A DNA stretch of 64,000 nucleotides from Mesorhizobium sp. WSM2240 (lineage in GTDB: Bacteria; Pseudomonadota; Alphaproteobacteria; Rhizobiales; Rhizobiaceae): NCBI RefSeq assembly GCF_040438645.1, contig NZ_CP159253.1:3162001-3226000 (forward strand). The letters are read 5' to 3'. The notes beneath the pieces are model-generated. The model was not told the origin of the DNA and did not search any database. It worked only from the letters and a program-made list of their open reading frames with translations. The translations under genes were made by a program, and so were the position numbers. Numbering within the stretch: position 1 is the first letter of the stretch; every line of letters begins with the position of its first letter. Below are positions 9,492 to 17,777 of this stretch, piece by piece.

Positions 9492-9511
9492 TCGCGCCTG
9501 CCCCAGCAGGC

Positions 9512-10057
9512 TCAGGTGAACATGCGCTCGGCCCGAGGAACAGGGAATCCGAATCCGCCGGCAGCAGGCGGATCGAGGTCGATGACGCCGACGGTTTCGC
9601 CGTCCTCGAAGGACAGCGCGGCGTCAAAGCGGCGCGCCAGGGCCTTCATAGCTTCGTTATGCGGGTGCGTCGTGACCCTGAGCCTGGTGTAACCGAGGCC
9701 GCGGGCATTGCCGATCAACCGTTCGAACAGCCGCCGGCCGATGCCCATATGCTGCAACTCGCGTTCTACACTGAAGGCGATCTCACCGGTCGGTTCGGGC
9801 AATTCCGGGCGCTCGTGCAGTTCGGCGGCGCCCAAAACCTTGTCGCCTTCAACATAGCCGATGACGGTCGTGCCCTGGGCAAAACAGCGCTCAGCGTAGG
9901 ACGCCACGTAGTTGTCGTCCGCCACGCCATTGAAGCGGTCGCGGCGGCTTTCCGAATCGAGCCTCAGCAGATGGTCGCGAAACCGCGGCAGGTCGGAGGG
10001 CCTGAGCTGCCGGATCGTGCCCGGCGGAAAAGCGATGAAGGATGTTATCGTTTGCAT
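9512..10057 (-). CDS. GNAT family N-acetyltransferase
   Basis: Cytoplasmic acetyl-CoA-dependent acyltransferase of the GNAT fold, 181 residues; the acceptor substrate is unknown. The acetyl-CoA pyrophosphate loop is visible as ELQHMGIGRRLFERLI (the QxxGxG/A motif), preceded by the beta-4 strand GEIAFSVE and followed by an LRVTTHPHNEAM segment. The longer open frame to 10186 is rejected because GAGGAA precedes the ATG at 10057. The gene is divergent from rirA across a 250-bp gap that holds the candidate iron operator, so it could share that control; this is inference. Confidence 0.85.
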   Translation of the reverse strand: MQTITSFIAFPPGTIRQLRPSDLPRFRDHLLRLDSESRRDRFNGVADDNYVASYAERCFAQGTTVIGYVEGDKVLGAAELHERPELPEPTGEIAFSVERELQHMGIGRRLFERLIGNARGLGYTRLRVTTHPHNEAMKALARRFDAALSFEDGETVGVIDLDPPAAGGFGFPVPRAERMFT

Positions 10058-10210
10058 GTCGTGTTCCTCATGGGTCCTCCCAGAGTCGACGACGATCGAC
10101 GCGGCACATATTGTGCGGCGCAACATAAATTGCAAGCTCGCGTCGGTTCCCTCCGAAAAGTCGAAAGTGGAAGGTTTTCCGGCCACCTCAGGTGTCGTGC
10201 GGCAATAACA

Positions 10211-10225
10211 TGATCGATTTTGTCA
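10211..10225 (+). promoter_or_regulatory. candidate iron-responsive operator (TGA-N9-TCA)
   Basis: The 15 bases TGATCGATTTTGTCA match the rhizobial iron-responsive operator pattern TGA-N9-TCA described for RirA. The site lies 82 bp upstream of the rirA ATG, which suggests autoregulation. The pattern is short and a chance match in 250 bp is possible. Confidence 0.45.
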
Positions 10226-10245
10226 TGTTTGTGTTCACTCTTGTC

Positions 10246-10258
10246 TGGAATTATTCCA
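10246..10258 (+). promoter_or_regulatory. 13-bp palindrome TGGAATTATTCCA upstream of rirA
   Basis: A perfect palindrome (TGGAAT-T-ATTCCA) 49 bp before the rirA start, in the most A/T-rich part of the gap. Rrf2-family regulators bind dyads of this size, so it could be a second RirA or other Fe-S regulator site. No established consensus is matched exactly. Confidence 0.35.
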
Positions 10259-10306
10259 AACTATGGGCCATATTCCGCTGAAGCAGTGCTTCGTGAAGGA
10301 AAGACA

Positions 10307-10777
10307 ATGCGGCTAACCCGCCAGACCAACTATGCCATGCGCATTCTGATGTATTGCGCGGCCAATGACGGCCGGCTGAGCCGGATTCCGGAAATCGCCA
10401 GCTCCTATTCAGTGTCGGAGCTCTTCCTGTTCAAGATCCTGCAGCCGCTCGTCGAGCATGGCCTTATCGAAACGGTGCGCGGCCGCAATGGCGGCGTAAG
10501 GCTCGGCCGGCCTGCCGAGACGATCAGCCTGTTCGACGTCGTGCGCGTGACCGAAGAAAATTTCGCCATGGCCGAGTGTTTCGAGACGGACGCCACCGAG
10601 TGCCCGCTGGTCGACAGTTGCGGGTTGAATGCAGCCCTGCGCGAGGCGCTGAACGCGTTTTTCGCGGTGCTGGCGCGCCATTCGATCGCCGACCTTGTCG
10701 CATCGAAGCAGGACATGCGCACGCGGCTCGGTATCGATTTCCTGCCGGAACGTCCCGCACCCGCTTCGGCAGCTTGA
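10307..10777 (+). CDS. rirA: iron-responsive Rrf2-family regulator RirA
   Basis: Fe-S cluster transcription factor that represses iron-uptake genes when iron is ample; it replaces Fur in rhizobia. The product is 156 residues with an N-terminal winged helix (MRLTRQTNYAMRILMYCA at the start, then SVSELFLFKILQPL as recognition region, then RGRNGG as wing). Cysteines at 91, 99 and 105 (AECFETDATECPLVDSC) are exactly the three cluster ligands known for RirA. The ATG at 10307 follows GAAGGAAAG. It runs tail to tail with hmuV, ending one base from it, so regulator and target heme operon are directly linked. A candidate operator upstream suggests autoregulation. Confidence 0.93.
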   Translation: MRLTRQTNYAMRILMYCAANDGRLSRIPEIASSYSVSELFLFKILQPLVEHGLIETVRGRNGGVRLGRPAETISLFDVVRVTEENFAMAECFETDATECPLVDSCGLNAALREALNAFFAVLARHSIADLVASKQDMRTRLGIDFLPERPAPASAA

Positions 10778-10778
10778 G

Positions 10779-11570
10779 CTAAAGCGCCGCCGACTGCGGC
10801 AACACGAACGGCGTGTTGCCGGCGGGCAGCGCCCCGACCTTCAACCGGCACTCGAACACTCTTGAGATCAGCTCGTCGCTGAGCACGGATTGCGGCGAAC
10901 CGGCGGCCGCCAGGCCCCCGCGATGCATGACGAAGATGCGGTCGGCAAACATGGCTGCCAGATTGAGGTCGTGTAGGATCGCCACCACGCCCCCGCCCCG
11001 CCGCGCGAAATCGCGCGCGATGTTCATGATGATGAGCTGATGCTTGATATCCAGGCTGGAAACCGGCTCGTCGAGGAGCAGGTAGCGCGGGCTGCCGTCC
11101 AGCACCGGCGCCCACACCTGGCAGAGCACGCGCGCGAGCTGAACGCGCTGCTGCTCGCCGCCGGAGAGTTCCTGGTAAAAGCGGCCGGCGAAACCCTCGA
11201 GATCGACACGCGCCAGCGCACGATCGGGTAGCCTTTCGTCCTCCCCTGGAAGCACGCCCGAACGCCCGCCGGTCAGGCCGAGCTTTACGACCTCGCGGAC
11301 GGTGAACGGGAAGGAAAGCGCGGTCGCCTGCGGCAGCACGGCGCGCATCGCCGCCGCCTGCCAGGGCTTCATCGCGTCGATGTCCCGGCCGTTGATGCTG
11401 ATATTGCCCGCATAAGGCAGATCGCCCGAGACCGCCTTCAGGAAGGTGGTCTTGCCTGAGCCGTTGGGGCCGACAATGGCGGCCGTCTCGCCAGGCCGGA
11501 TATCGAAATCGACGTTGGCGATGATCCGCTTGCGGCCGATCGATACCGAGACGTCGCGCGCTTCAATCAT
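10779..11570 (-). CDS. hmuV: heme ABC transporter ATP-binding protein HmuV
   Basis: ATPase that powers heme import through HmuU across the inner membrane. It has 263 residues with Walker A GPNGSGKT at 34-41, the ABC signature LSGGEQ at 135-140, Walker B LLLDEP at 164-169 and the switch histidine in ILHDLN. The Q-loop is in VLPQATALSF. Last gene of the hmuPSTUV operon; its ATG is 9 bp after the hmuU stop. The stop lies one base from the convergent rirA stop, with no room for a terminator between them, so transcripts of the two may overlap. Confidence 0.93.
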   Translation of the reverse strand: MIEARDVSVSIGRKRIIANVDFDIRPGETAAIVGPNGSGKTTFLKAVSGDLPYAGNISINGRDIDAMKPWQAAAMRAVLPQATALSFPFTVREVVKLGLTGGRSGVLPGEDERLPDRALARVDLEGFAGRFYQELSGGEQQRVQLARVLCQVWAPVLDGSPRYLLLDEPVSSLDIKHQLIIMNIARDFARRGGGVVAILHDLNLAAMFADRIFVMHRGGLAAAGSPQSVLSDELISRVFECRLKVGALPAGNTPFVLPQSAAL

Positions 11571-11579
11571 TTGCCGGCC

Positions 11580-12686
11580 TCAGAGATCGACGATGCCGCG
11601 CTTGCGCAGCAATATCCACAGGAAGAACGGACCGCCGACTGCGGCGGTGATGATGCCGATCGGCAGCTCGGCCGGCGCAACGATTGTGCGACTGACCGCG
11701 TCGGCCAGGAGCAGCAGCGAAGCTCCGAGAAGTGCCGAGGCCGGAAGCAGATAGCGATTGTCCGGCCCGATCATCAGGCGCAGCAGATGCGGCACGACGA
11801 TGCCGACGAAACCGATGCCGCCGCTGACGGCGACCGATGCTCCGGTAGCCGCGGCAACCGCGACGATCGCCACATATTTGAGCCGCTGCACCGGGATGCC
11901 GAGATGGTTCGCCGTCGCTTCGCCCAGCGACAAGGCGTTCAACCCGCGCGCCAGGAATGGTGAGACGGCCAATCCCAGTGCGATGATCGGCCCCGCCGCC
12001 GCAATCTTGCCCCATGTGGCGCCGGCGAGCGAGCCGAGCTGCCAGAATGTCAGGTCGCGCAGCTGCCGGTCGTCGGCCATGAACACCAGCATGCCGGTAA
12101 ACGCCATAGCCATGGCGCCCAGCGCGATGCCGGCAAGCAGCATTGTGGCGACCGAGGTCTGGCCGCGCCGCGTCGAAACGCGGTAGAGCACCAAGGTCAC
12201 GACAAGTCCGCCCAGGAAAGCAGCCGACGGCAACGCATAGATGCCGAGCAATCCGGTCACTGGCGCGAACAACGTGCCGCCGAGCACGATCACCGAAACC
12301 GCTCCAAGGCTCGCCCCGCTGGACACGCCGACAATGCCTGGATCGGCGAGCGGATTGCGAAACAGGCCCTGCATGACCGCGCCCGACACCGCCAGCGCGG
12401 CGCCGATCAGAACGCCGAGAGCAACCCGCGGCAGGCGAATATCGTAGATAATGATGCGATCGCGCGCCGAAAGCGCGTCGGCCGGTGACGATGATGCAAA
12501 CAGCCAGTCGCGCGCCACGGCGAATGCCGATGCGTCGGATGCGCCCGAGGCCAGGCTGAACAGCACCGTCAGAGCGAGCACGAGAGACAGAGCCGCGATC
12601 GTCAGCTTGGCGCGCCGCGAACGATCGCCGTCGGTCGTGCGGTTTCTCATAATGCCGAACTGGCCGGCGGCCGCATGGTCCGTCAC
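11580..12686 (-). CDS. hmuU: heme ABC transporter permease HmuU
   Basis: FecCD-family inner-membrane permease for heme, 368 residues with about ten hydrophobic segments and family motifs such as PLADPGIVGVSSGASLGAV and GGIGFVGIVVPHLLRL. It forms a dimer that docks HmuT outside and HmuV inside. The start is a GTG at 12686, 11 bp after the hmuT stop, preceded by GGACGG. An ATG 12 codons in (12650) is an alternative that would still keep all membrane segments. Middle gene of the hmuTUV block. Confidence 0.92.
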   Translation of the reverse strand: MTDHAAAGQFGIMRNRTTDGDRSRRAKLTIAALSLVLALTVLFSLASGASDASAFAVARDWLFASSSPADALSARDRIIIYDIRLPRVALGVLIGAALAVSGAVMQGLFRNPLADPGIVGVSSGASLGAVSVIVLGGTLFAPVTGLLGIYALPSAAFLGGLVVTLVLYRVSTRRGQTSVATMLLAGIALGAMAMAFTGMLVFMADDRQLRDLTFWQLGSLAGATWGKIAAAGPIIALGLAVSPFLARGLNALSLGEATANHLGIPVQRLKYVAIVAVAAATGASVAVSGGIGFVGIVVPHLLRLMIGPDNRYLLPASALLGASLLLLADAVSRTIVAPAELPIGIITAAVGGPFFLWILLRKRGIVDL

Positions 12687-12697
12687 ATTCCGTCCGA

Positions 12698-13591
12698 TCA
12701 GTCCTTGATCCGATCGCCGTAAAGCGCGACCGCAAGGTCGTGGATGGCGTTGGTCGTGCGCGGTCCGAAGCCTAGCAGATACTGTCCATCCATGCGGATA
12801 AGCGCTTTGGCTTGGCCCGCGGGCGTGGAAGCAATCGCGGGATGGGAAAACGGATCTACATTTGCCGAGGGATCTCCACCGCCGCGATCCATCATCAGGA
12901 TGACATCTGGCCTGGCCGTCAGCGCGGCCTCGTCGGAAAGCTGCTTGTAGCCGGAGAAGCCTTCGATCGCGTTCACGCCGCCGGCGAGCGAGATGATGCC
13001 GTTAGCGGCCGTGTCGCTGCCTGATGCCAGGATCTTGCCGCCTTGAATGCTGAGGATGAAAAGCACCCGCTTGCGCTCAGTTATGCCGTCGGTGAGTTTT
13101 TCGGCAGCTTCGAGCTTCGCAGCGACCGAACCGGCCAACGCTTCGGCCTTAGCATCGGTACCGAGCGCTTTTCCGACGATCCGGATTTTTTCGAGAATGC
13201 CTTCGCTGTCGAACGTCTCCGGCACCTCGATGAACGGGACGCTGGCCTTTTTCAGCACGTCGACCGCCTCTTTCGGGCCGCTGCCGGCAAGCGCCAGGAT
13301 TCCCGACGGATTGACGGACAGGACGCCTTCCGGCGAGAGGGCCCGCATGTAGCCGACATCGGGAAGCGTCAGCGCCGCTTCGGGATAGACGCTGGTCGAA
13401 TCGCGCGCAATCAGCCGCCCTTCCTCGCCAAGCGCAAAGATTATCTCCGTGATCGAACCGCCGATCGAGACGATCCGGGACGTATCCGGAAAAACCGTTT
13501 GGCCTTCTTCGGCCTCTGCAGGCGCCGCAGACAAGACCGCCACCAAGGCAACGGCGCCAAGGCGCCGCATCAAAAGCTTGAAGCTGGTCAT
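12698..13591 (-). CDS. hmuT: heme-binding periplasmic protein HmuT
   Basis: Periplasmic heme-binding protein that delivers heme to HmuUV. It has 297 residues with a signal peptide of about 27 residues (AEA-EEGQ). It belongs to the class III binding-protein fold (two domains, one long helix): RIVSIGGSITEIIFALGEE begins the N lobe, RLIARDSTSVYPE follows, and the RPDVILMMDRGG segment is typical. The ATG at 13591 has GAGGAG upstream, so the longer frame to 13681 is rejected. It sits 10 bp after hmuS and is followed by hmuU. Confidence 0.92.
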   Translation of the reverse strand: MTSFKLLMRRLGAVALVAVLSAAPAEAEEGQTVFPDTSRIVSIGGSITEIIFALGEEGRLIARDSTSVYPEAALTLPDVGYMRALSPEGVLSVNPSGILALAGSGPKEAVDVLKKASVPFIEVPETFDSEGILEKIRIVGKALGTDAKAEALAGSVAAKLEAAEKLTDGITERKRVLFILSIQGGKILASGSDTAANGIISLAGGVNAIEGFSGYKQLSDEAALTARPDVILMMDRGGGDPSANVDPFSHPAIASTPAGQAKALIRMDGQYLLGFGPRTTNAIHDLAVALYGDRIKD

Positions 13592-13601
13592 GGCTTGCTC
13601 C

Positions 13602-14660
13602 TCACGCCGCCGTGGAGCGCGGTATGCGTGGCAGGTTTTCGGCAAGGAAGCGCCAGTCGTCCCGCTCCCCCTCGCCCTCATGACGCTTGCCGAAGAACTG
13701 GATGATCATTTTGCCGTCAGCGCCATATACCTCGAGCGAGGTGACATGCCCGTCCTTCGTCGGCTTGCGCACGGTCCACGCCTCCGCGATGTGATCGGTT
13801 CTCAGATGCAGATGGAAGGTCTCGTCGAGAATATTGATCCACGGCCCCATAGCCTTGATGTTCCGCACCGGCCCCGAATGGATCTGGATGCAGCCGCGAT
13901 TGCCGACAAAGCACATGATCGGGATCTCGTCCTGGGCAGCGTGATTAAGCATGGCCGTGACGGCGTCGTTGTCGATCTGCCATGCATAGTCCTGGCCGAT
14001 CATGCGCACCGCTTGACGGCGGCTAAGCTTCAATGCGCGCAGCATCCCGAAGAACTGGTGCACATCGGTGAGCTTGCTCCAGCGCTCTCTCAAATCGTCG
14101 AACGTCTCTGAGGCCGGCTGAGTCTCCGCAGTTTCGTCGGCCATCGGTTCGATAGCCACGCTTTGGGACTGATCCGTCGAGGAAAGCTCCGCGACGAGTT
14201 TCTGATAGGCATAGAGGCTGGAGGCAGGGCGCAGGTGGATCTTGTGGACCGCCTCGCCCGACGCGTCGAAGAACTGCAGGCTGCGCCTGATCTCGTCGCC
14301 GTCGCGCTTCTCGACCGCGAAACCATGCGCCCAGACTTTCGGGAAGATGCGCAGGTCGATGTTTTCGCCTAGAACCATCGCATTGTGCGGACCGGTCACG
14401 ACCTTGTCGTAGACGCCGATCTTTTCGTGGACCGCACTTTCGTTGCGGGTCAGCGCCATCACCTCTCCGACGGCTTCGAGACCGCTCAGGAGATCGTTGA
14501 CGCGCGGCTCGATGCGCTGAACGCCGTCGCCGCAATGGGCCGCGACCAGTTCGGCTTCGGAGATGCCCAGCTGGCCGGCCAGGTCGCGCTCGCGCATTTT
14601 CGGATTATCGGCCCTCGCCAGACGGATTTCGTGCGGCGCGGGTTTGACGCGAGCGTCCAT
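13602..14660 (-). CDS. hmuS: heme-degrading/heme-handling protein HmuS
   Basis: Cytoplasmic HemS/ChuS/HmuS family protein that takes heme from the transporter and helps release its iron. It has 352 residues built of two repeated halves. The heme-ligand histidine of the second half is visible as H201 in LTDVHQFFGML, matching the position used in HemS and ChuS. It starts 11 bp after hmuP and ends 10 bp before hmuT, so it is within the operon. The divergent operon also encodes an HmuQ-type heme oxygenase (19469), so the cell has two routes for handling imported heme. Confidence 0.92.
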   Translation of the reverse strand: MDARVKPAPHEIRLARADNPKMRERDLAGQLGISEAELVAAHCGDGVQRIEPRVNDLLSGLEAVGEVMALTRNESAVHEKIGVYDKVVTGPHNAMVLGENIDLRIFPKVWAHGFAVEKRDGDEIRRSLQFFDASGEAVHKIHLRPASSLYAYQKLVAELSSTDQSQSVAIEPMADETAETQPASETFDDLRERWSKLTDVHQFFGMLRALKLSRRQAVRMIGQDYAWQIDNDAVTAMLNHAAQDEIPIMCFVGNRGCIQIHSGPVRNIKAMGPWINILDETFHLHLRTDHIAEAWTVRKPTKDGHVTSLEVYGADGKMIIQFFGKRHEGEGERDDWRFLAENLPRIPRSTAA

Positions 14661-14671
14661 GGGAACGGCCC

Positions 14672-14881
14672 CTACTTGTTGAGAATTAGCTTGCCCCGGC
14701 GGGTGATCTTCAGGCGGTAGAGCGACCCGGCATGGCTGATGCCGATCTCGTGCTCACCCGAGAAAAGAGCCGAACTGGCGACCACCCGCGTGGGGCGGTG
14801 CATGGGCTCGACCTGCCTCGGCGCCTCGATCTGCGCCCTCCTGAAGCGATGGTGGAAATCGTCGTGACTGTGACTGTTCAT
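14672..14881 (-). CDS. hmuP: hemin uptake protein HmuP/HemP
   Basis: Small HemP/HmuP family protein, 69 residues from the ATG at 14881. Family members are about 60 residues and in Bradyrhizobium HmuP co-activates heme-uptake genes with Irr. The conserved C-terminal half is clear: SSALFSGEHEIGISHAG then YRLKITRRGKLILNK. The first 30 residues are histidine-rich (HSHDDFHHRFRR) and variable. A frame open to 14953 exists but the family begins near 14881. It is the first gene of the leftward hmuPSTUV operon and is divergent from the heme receptor. Confidence 0.9.
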   Translation of the reverse strand: MNSHSHDDFHHRFRRAQIEAPRQVEPMHRPTRVVASSALFSGEHEIGISHAGSLYRLKITRRGKLILNK

Positions 14882-15052
14882 GACCTTCGCGGCCCCTTTC
14901 CCGAACGGCTTTGGCCCGCTCGCCAGCCCCGGAAATATCTTGACTACAATCATCCGGTTTAATAGTCAGTGCAATACCGGAGTAATCAAGTCAAGATTTA
15001 AAAGCGCTTCGGGTTCAAACCAATGTGCCAGCAAGCCGCCGAGCCAGCCCGC
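14882..15052. promoter_or_regulatory. divergent promoter region between hmuP and the heme receptor
   Basis: A/T-rich gap between the two halves of the heme island. A TTGACT box occurs on the plus strand at 14940-14945 and on the minus strand (complement of 14989-14994), fitting two divergent -35 elements, though -10 boxes are weak. Exact TGA-N9-TCA operators are absent. Two one-mismatch versions occur (TGA-N9-TCC at 14941-14955 and GGA-N9-TCA at 14979-14993). RirA or Irr control is likely from context but not shown by an exact site. Confidence 0.4.
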
Positions 15053-17308
15053 ATGAAAACATACCGGAGAATGAGGGCTATGGGGCTGGTGGGTAGCGAG
15101 ACCGTTCCGTCGGACAGCGGAGCGGCGACTTTCGATGTGCGCAGGGCGCGCCCGACAATATTGTTGGCGAGTGTGGCCGCGCTGGCGCTCGGGGTTGGAA
15201 CTGCATCCGCCCAAGATGCGGGCAATCAGGACACCGCTAATCAGGCGGCGCAAGATGCCGTCGATCCGGCCGCGGCGCAGAGTGCCGCGACTCCGCTCAT
15301 TCCGGCAGGCGTAGCCACACTCCTGGACAGAATCACCGTGGTGAGCCGCACCGACGAGAGCGCTATCGACACGATGGCATCGGTGAGCCATGTCGGCCCC
15401 GAGCAGCTCGAGCGGCGCATGGCCACAACGCCCCAGGACGTCCTTTTCGGCGTGCCGGGCGTTGCGCTTCAGTCGGACGCGAACCGAACGGCGTCCAGCG
15501 TTAACATACGGGGCCTCCAGGATTTCGGGCGCGTCGCGGTCATCGTCGACGGCGCAAGGCAGAATTTTCAGCGTTCCGGGCACGGCACGCAATCGATGTT
15601 CTGGCTCGACCCGGAACTCATCCAGCAGGTCGATATCATCCGCGGTCCGGTGGCCAACACCTATGGCTCCGGCGCGATCGGCGGCGTCGTGTTCTACGAG
15701 ACCAAGGACGCCGAGGACTTCCTGCGCGATGGAGAGACCTGGGCCGCATCGGCGACGGGCCGCTACGACACCAACGGTGAAGGCTGGACGACCAGCGGTA
15801 CTGGCGCCTATCGCTTCAGTGATTCCTTCGATGTGCTTGGCAATATCGTCTGGCGCGACTTCGACGACTACACGGATGGTGCCGGCGACGAGGTCCCGGG
15901 AACCGGCTTCGACGTGCTCAGCGGCCTGCTCAAGGCCACCATTCGCCCGACAGAATTGAGCGAGTTGAAGCTCGGCTGGGTCGGCTCGGATGACAGCTGG
16001 ACCGAAGGCCTCGATGCCTACGACATGGACGTGAAGCAGAACACCTTCACGGGACGCTACCACGTCACCGACGAGGACCAGAGCTGGCTCGACCTCCACA
16101 TCAACGCGGCCGTCAACAATGCGGACCTCGACCAGACATATCTGCGCGACGTGACCCGATTCAGCTCGGTCACCGGAGACCTGATCACTATCCCGGCAGG
16201 CTCCCAGACGACCTACGATCTCAACACGACCGGCGTCGACATCTGGAACACGTCGCGCTTCGATACCGGCGCATTGGAACACGAACTCACCTATGGCGGC
16301 GACTGGGTGATGGACGACGTGAAGACGACAAGCCCCGAGGGCGGCAGCGATGTCTTCACTCCTTCGGGCAAGCGCCGCGTGTCCGGCGCCTACATCCAGG
16401 ACAAGTTCACCTATGAGTGGCTCGAGGTGATCGGCGCGCTTCGCTACGACAGCTACAGCCTCGAAGGGGACGACACGGATGTGTCGGGCGACCGGCTCTC
16501 GCCGCGAATCACGGTGGGCGTTTCGCCGTTCGAGCAGGCCGGGCTGCAGTTCTACGGCACCTATGCGGAAGGCTACCGCTCGCCGTCACTGTCGGAAACC
16601 GTCATCAGCGGATTGCATCCCAACGGCGTGGTGTTCCCGTTCCTGCCCAATCCCGACCTGCAACCCGAGACCGCAAAGACCTGGGAGTTCGGTGTAAACT
16701 ACAGCCAGGACGGGGTCATTCAAGGCGACGACAGGCTCCGGCTGAAGGCCGCCTATTTCGACAATGACATCGACGACTATATCGGCGGCGCAACGATCTC
16801 GAGGTTCGACGGGAATCCTGATTGCCCCTTCGTCTTCCCGATACCCATCCCGCCCATCTGCTTCCAGTACCAGAACTTCGCAAATGCGAATATCTCCGGC
16901 TTCGAGCTGGAAGGCGTCTACGAAGCCGGTTGGGGATTTGCCGGGCTGTCGGTTTCCGTCATCGACGGGCACACCATCTCCTACGACGGCGAGCGGGAGG
17001 ACCTTCTGACAATCCCCTCCTCACAGGTCACTGGCCAGTTGGGCTTCCGGTTCCTGGAGGACAAGCTGACCGTCGGCGGCGAGGTCCAGTACAACGGCAA
17101 GCCCGAAGGCAACCCGATCGCCGACAACTATACGCTCGTCAACGCTTTCGCGAGCTATCAGGCGACGGAGGATTTCCGGGTCGACTTCCGCGCCGACAAC
17201 ATCTTCGACGTCAAGTACACCAACCCGCTGAACGCCTCGGCCACGGACATCGTCTATGAACCGGGCGTGACGCTGAAACTCGGCGCGACCATGCGCTTTG
17301 GAGGATAG
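15053..17308 (+). CDS. TonB-dependent heme/hemoglobin outer membrane receptor
   Basis: Outer-membrane 22-strand barrel with plug, of the TonB-dependent hemoglobin/transferrin/lactoferrin receptor family (HmuR/ShmR type). It brings heme into the periplasm for HmuT. The product is about 751 residues. An unusually long signal region ends near TASA-QDAG, with RITVVSRTDES as TonB-box region. Plug motifs are SVNIRGLQDFGRVAVIVDG and GPVANTYGSGAIGGVV, and the barrel ends in ATMRFGG. The NPNL-like block is seen as NPDLQPETAKTWEFG. Several starts are possible (15023, 15053, 15080); 15080 has the best purine-rich lead (GGAGAATGAGGGCT). First gene of a rightward heme operon. Confidence 0.88.
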   Translation: MKTYRRMRAMGLVGSETVPSDSGAATFDVRRARPTILLASVAALALGVGTASAQDAGNQDTANQAAQDAVDPAAAQSAATPLIPAGVATLLDRITVVSRTDESAIDTMASVSHVGPEQLERRMATTPQDVLFGVPGVALQSDANRTASSVNIRGLQDFGRVAVIVDGARQNFQRSGHGTQSMFWLDPELIQQVDIIRGPVANTYGSGAIGGVVFYETKDAEDFLRDGETWAASATGRYDTNGEGWTTSGTGAYRFSDSFDVLGNIVWRDFDDYTDGAGDEVPGTGFDVLSGLLKATIRPTELSELKLGWVGSDDSWTEGLDAYDMDVKQNTFTGRYHVTDEDQSWLDLHINAAVNNADLDQTYLRDVTRFSSVTGDLITIPAGSQTTYDLNTTGVDIWNTSRFDTGALEHELTYGGDWVMDDVKTTSPEGGSDVFTPSGKRRVSGAYIQDKFTYEWLEVIGALRYDSYSLEGDDTDVSGDRLSPRITVGVSPFEQAGLQFYGTYAEGYRSPSLSETVISGLHPNGVVFPFLPNPDLQPETAKTWEFGVNYSQDGVIQGDDRLRLKAAYFDNDIDDYIGGATISRFDGNPDCPFVFPIPIPPICFQYQNFANANISGFELEGVYEAGWGFAGLSVSVIDGHTISYDGEREDLLTIPSSQVTGQLGFRFLEDKLTVGGEVQYNGKPEGNPIADNYTLVNAFASYQATEDFRVDFRADNIFDVKYTNPLNASATDIVYEPGVTLKLGATMRFGG

Positions 17309-17314
17309 CCTCGA

Positions 17315-17767
17315 ATGTTTCAGATTGCTGCCCTTGTCCGCTCCCTGACGTACGCAATGGCCTTGCTACCTCTGGCTGCCTGGCCGGCGCTGGCCCAGAC
17401 GGGCGATGCGATGCCCGCCCCTGCCCTCACGCTCGAACTCAATGGCGCGCAGACCTCAGACAAGGGCTGCCGTCTGACTTTCGTGGTGAACAACAATCTC
17501 GGGGCGGAGCTGACAAAGGCCGCCTTCGAGATCGCGCTGTTCAACGATTCCGGCGTGGTCGACCGCCTGACGGTGCTCGATTTCAAGGAACTGCCGGCAG
17601 GCAAGACGAAGGTGACGCGGTTCGACCTCACCGGCGTGGACTGCGCCGGGATCAGCCGCATCCTGGTCAACCACGCGACGGAATGCGCGGGCGAAGGCGT
17701 CGAGCCCGCAGCATGCCTGCGCAAGCTGAAGACCACCGCCAAGACCGACATCGCCTTCGGCATGTGA
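17315..17767 (+). CDS. small secreted cysteine-containing protein of the heme operon
   Basis: Not recognised as a named family. It has 150 residues with a signal peptide of about 27 residues (LPLAAWPALA-QTG). The mature part is beta-rich (ALTLELNGAQ, CRLTFVVNNNLG, AAFEIALFNDSG) and holds four cysteines in the contexts KGCRL, DCAGIS, TECAG and AACLR, so it is probably a disulfide-bonded periplasmic domain. It starts 6 bp after the receptor stop with GGAGG overlapping that gene's end, and tonB follows 10 bp on, so it is certainly in the operon. Its place between receptor and TonB suggests a role at the outer-membrane step of heme uptake. Confidence 0.8.
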   Translation: MFQIAALVRSLTYAMALLPLAAWPALAQTGDAMPAPALTLELNGAQTSDKGCRLTFVVNNNLGAELTKAAFEIALFNDSGVVDRLTVLDFKELPAGKTKVTRFDLTGVDCAGISRILVNHATECAGEGVEPAACLRKLKTTAKTDIAFGM

Positions 17768-17777
17768 CGAGGCTACC

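Noticed and set aside
10058..10306. Search for Irr ICE box in front of rirA and hmu genes
   Set aside because: No TTTAGAA-N-TTCTAAA-like motif could be found by eye in 10058-10306 or 14882-15052.
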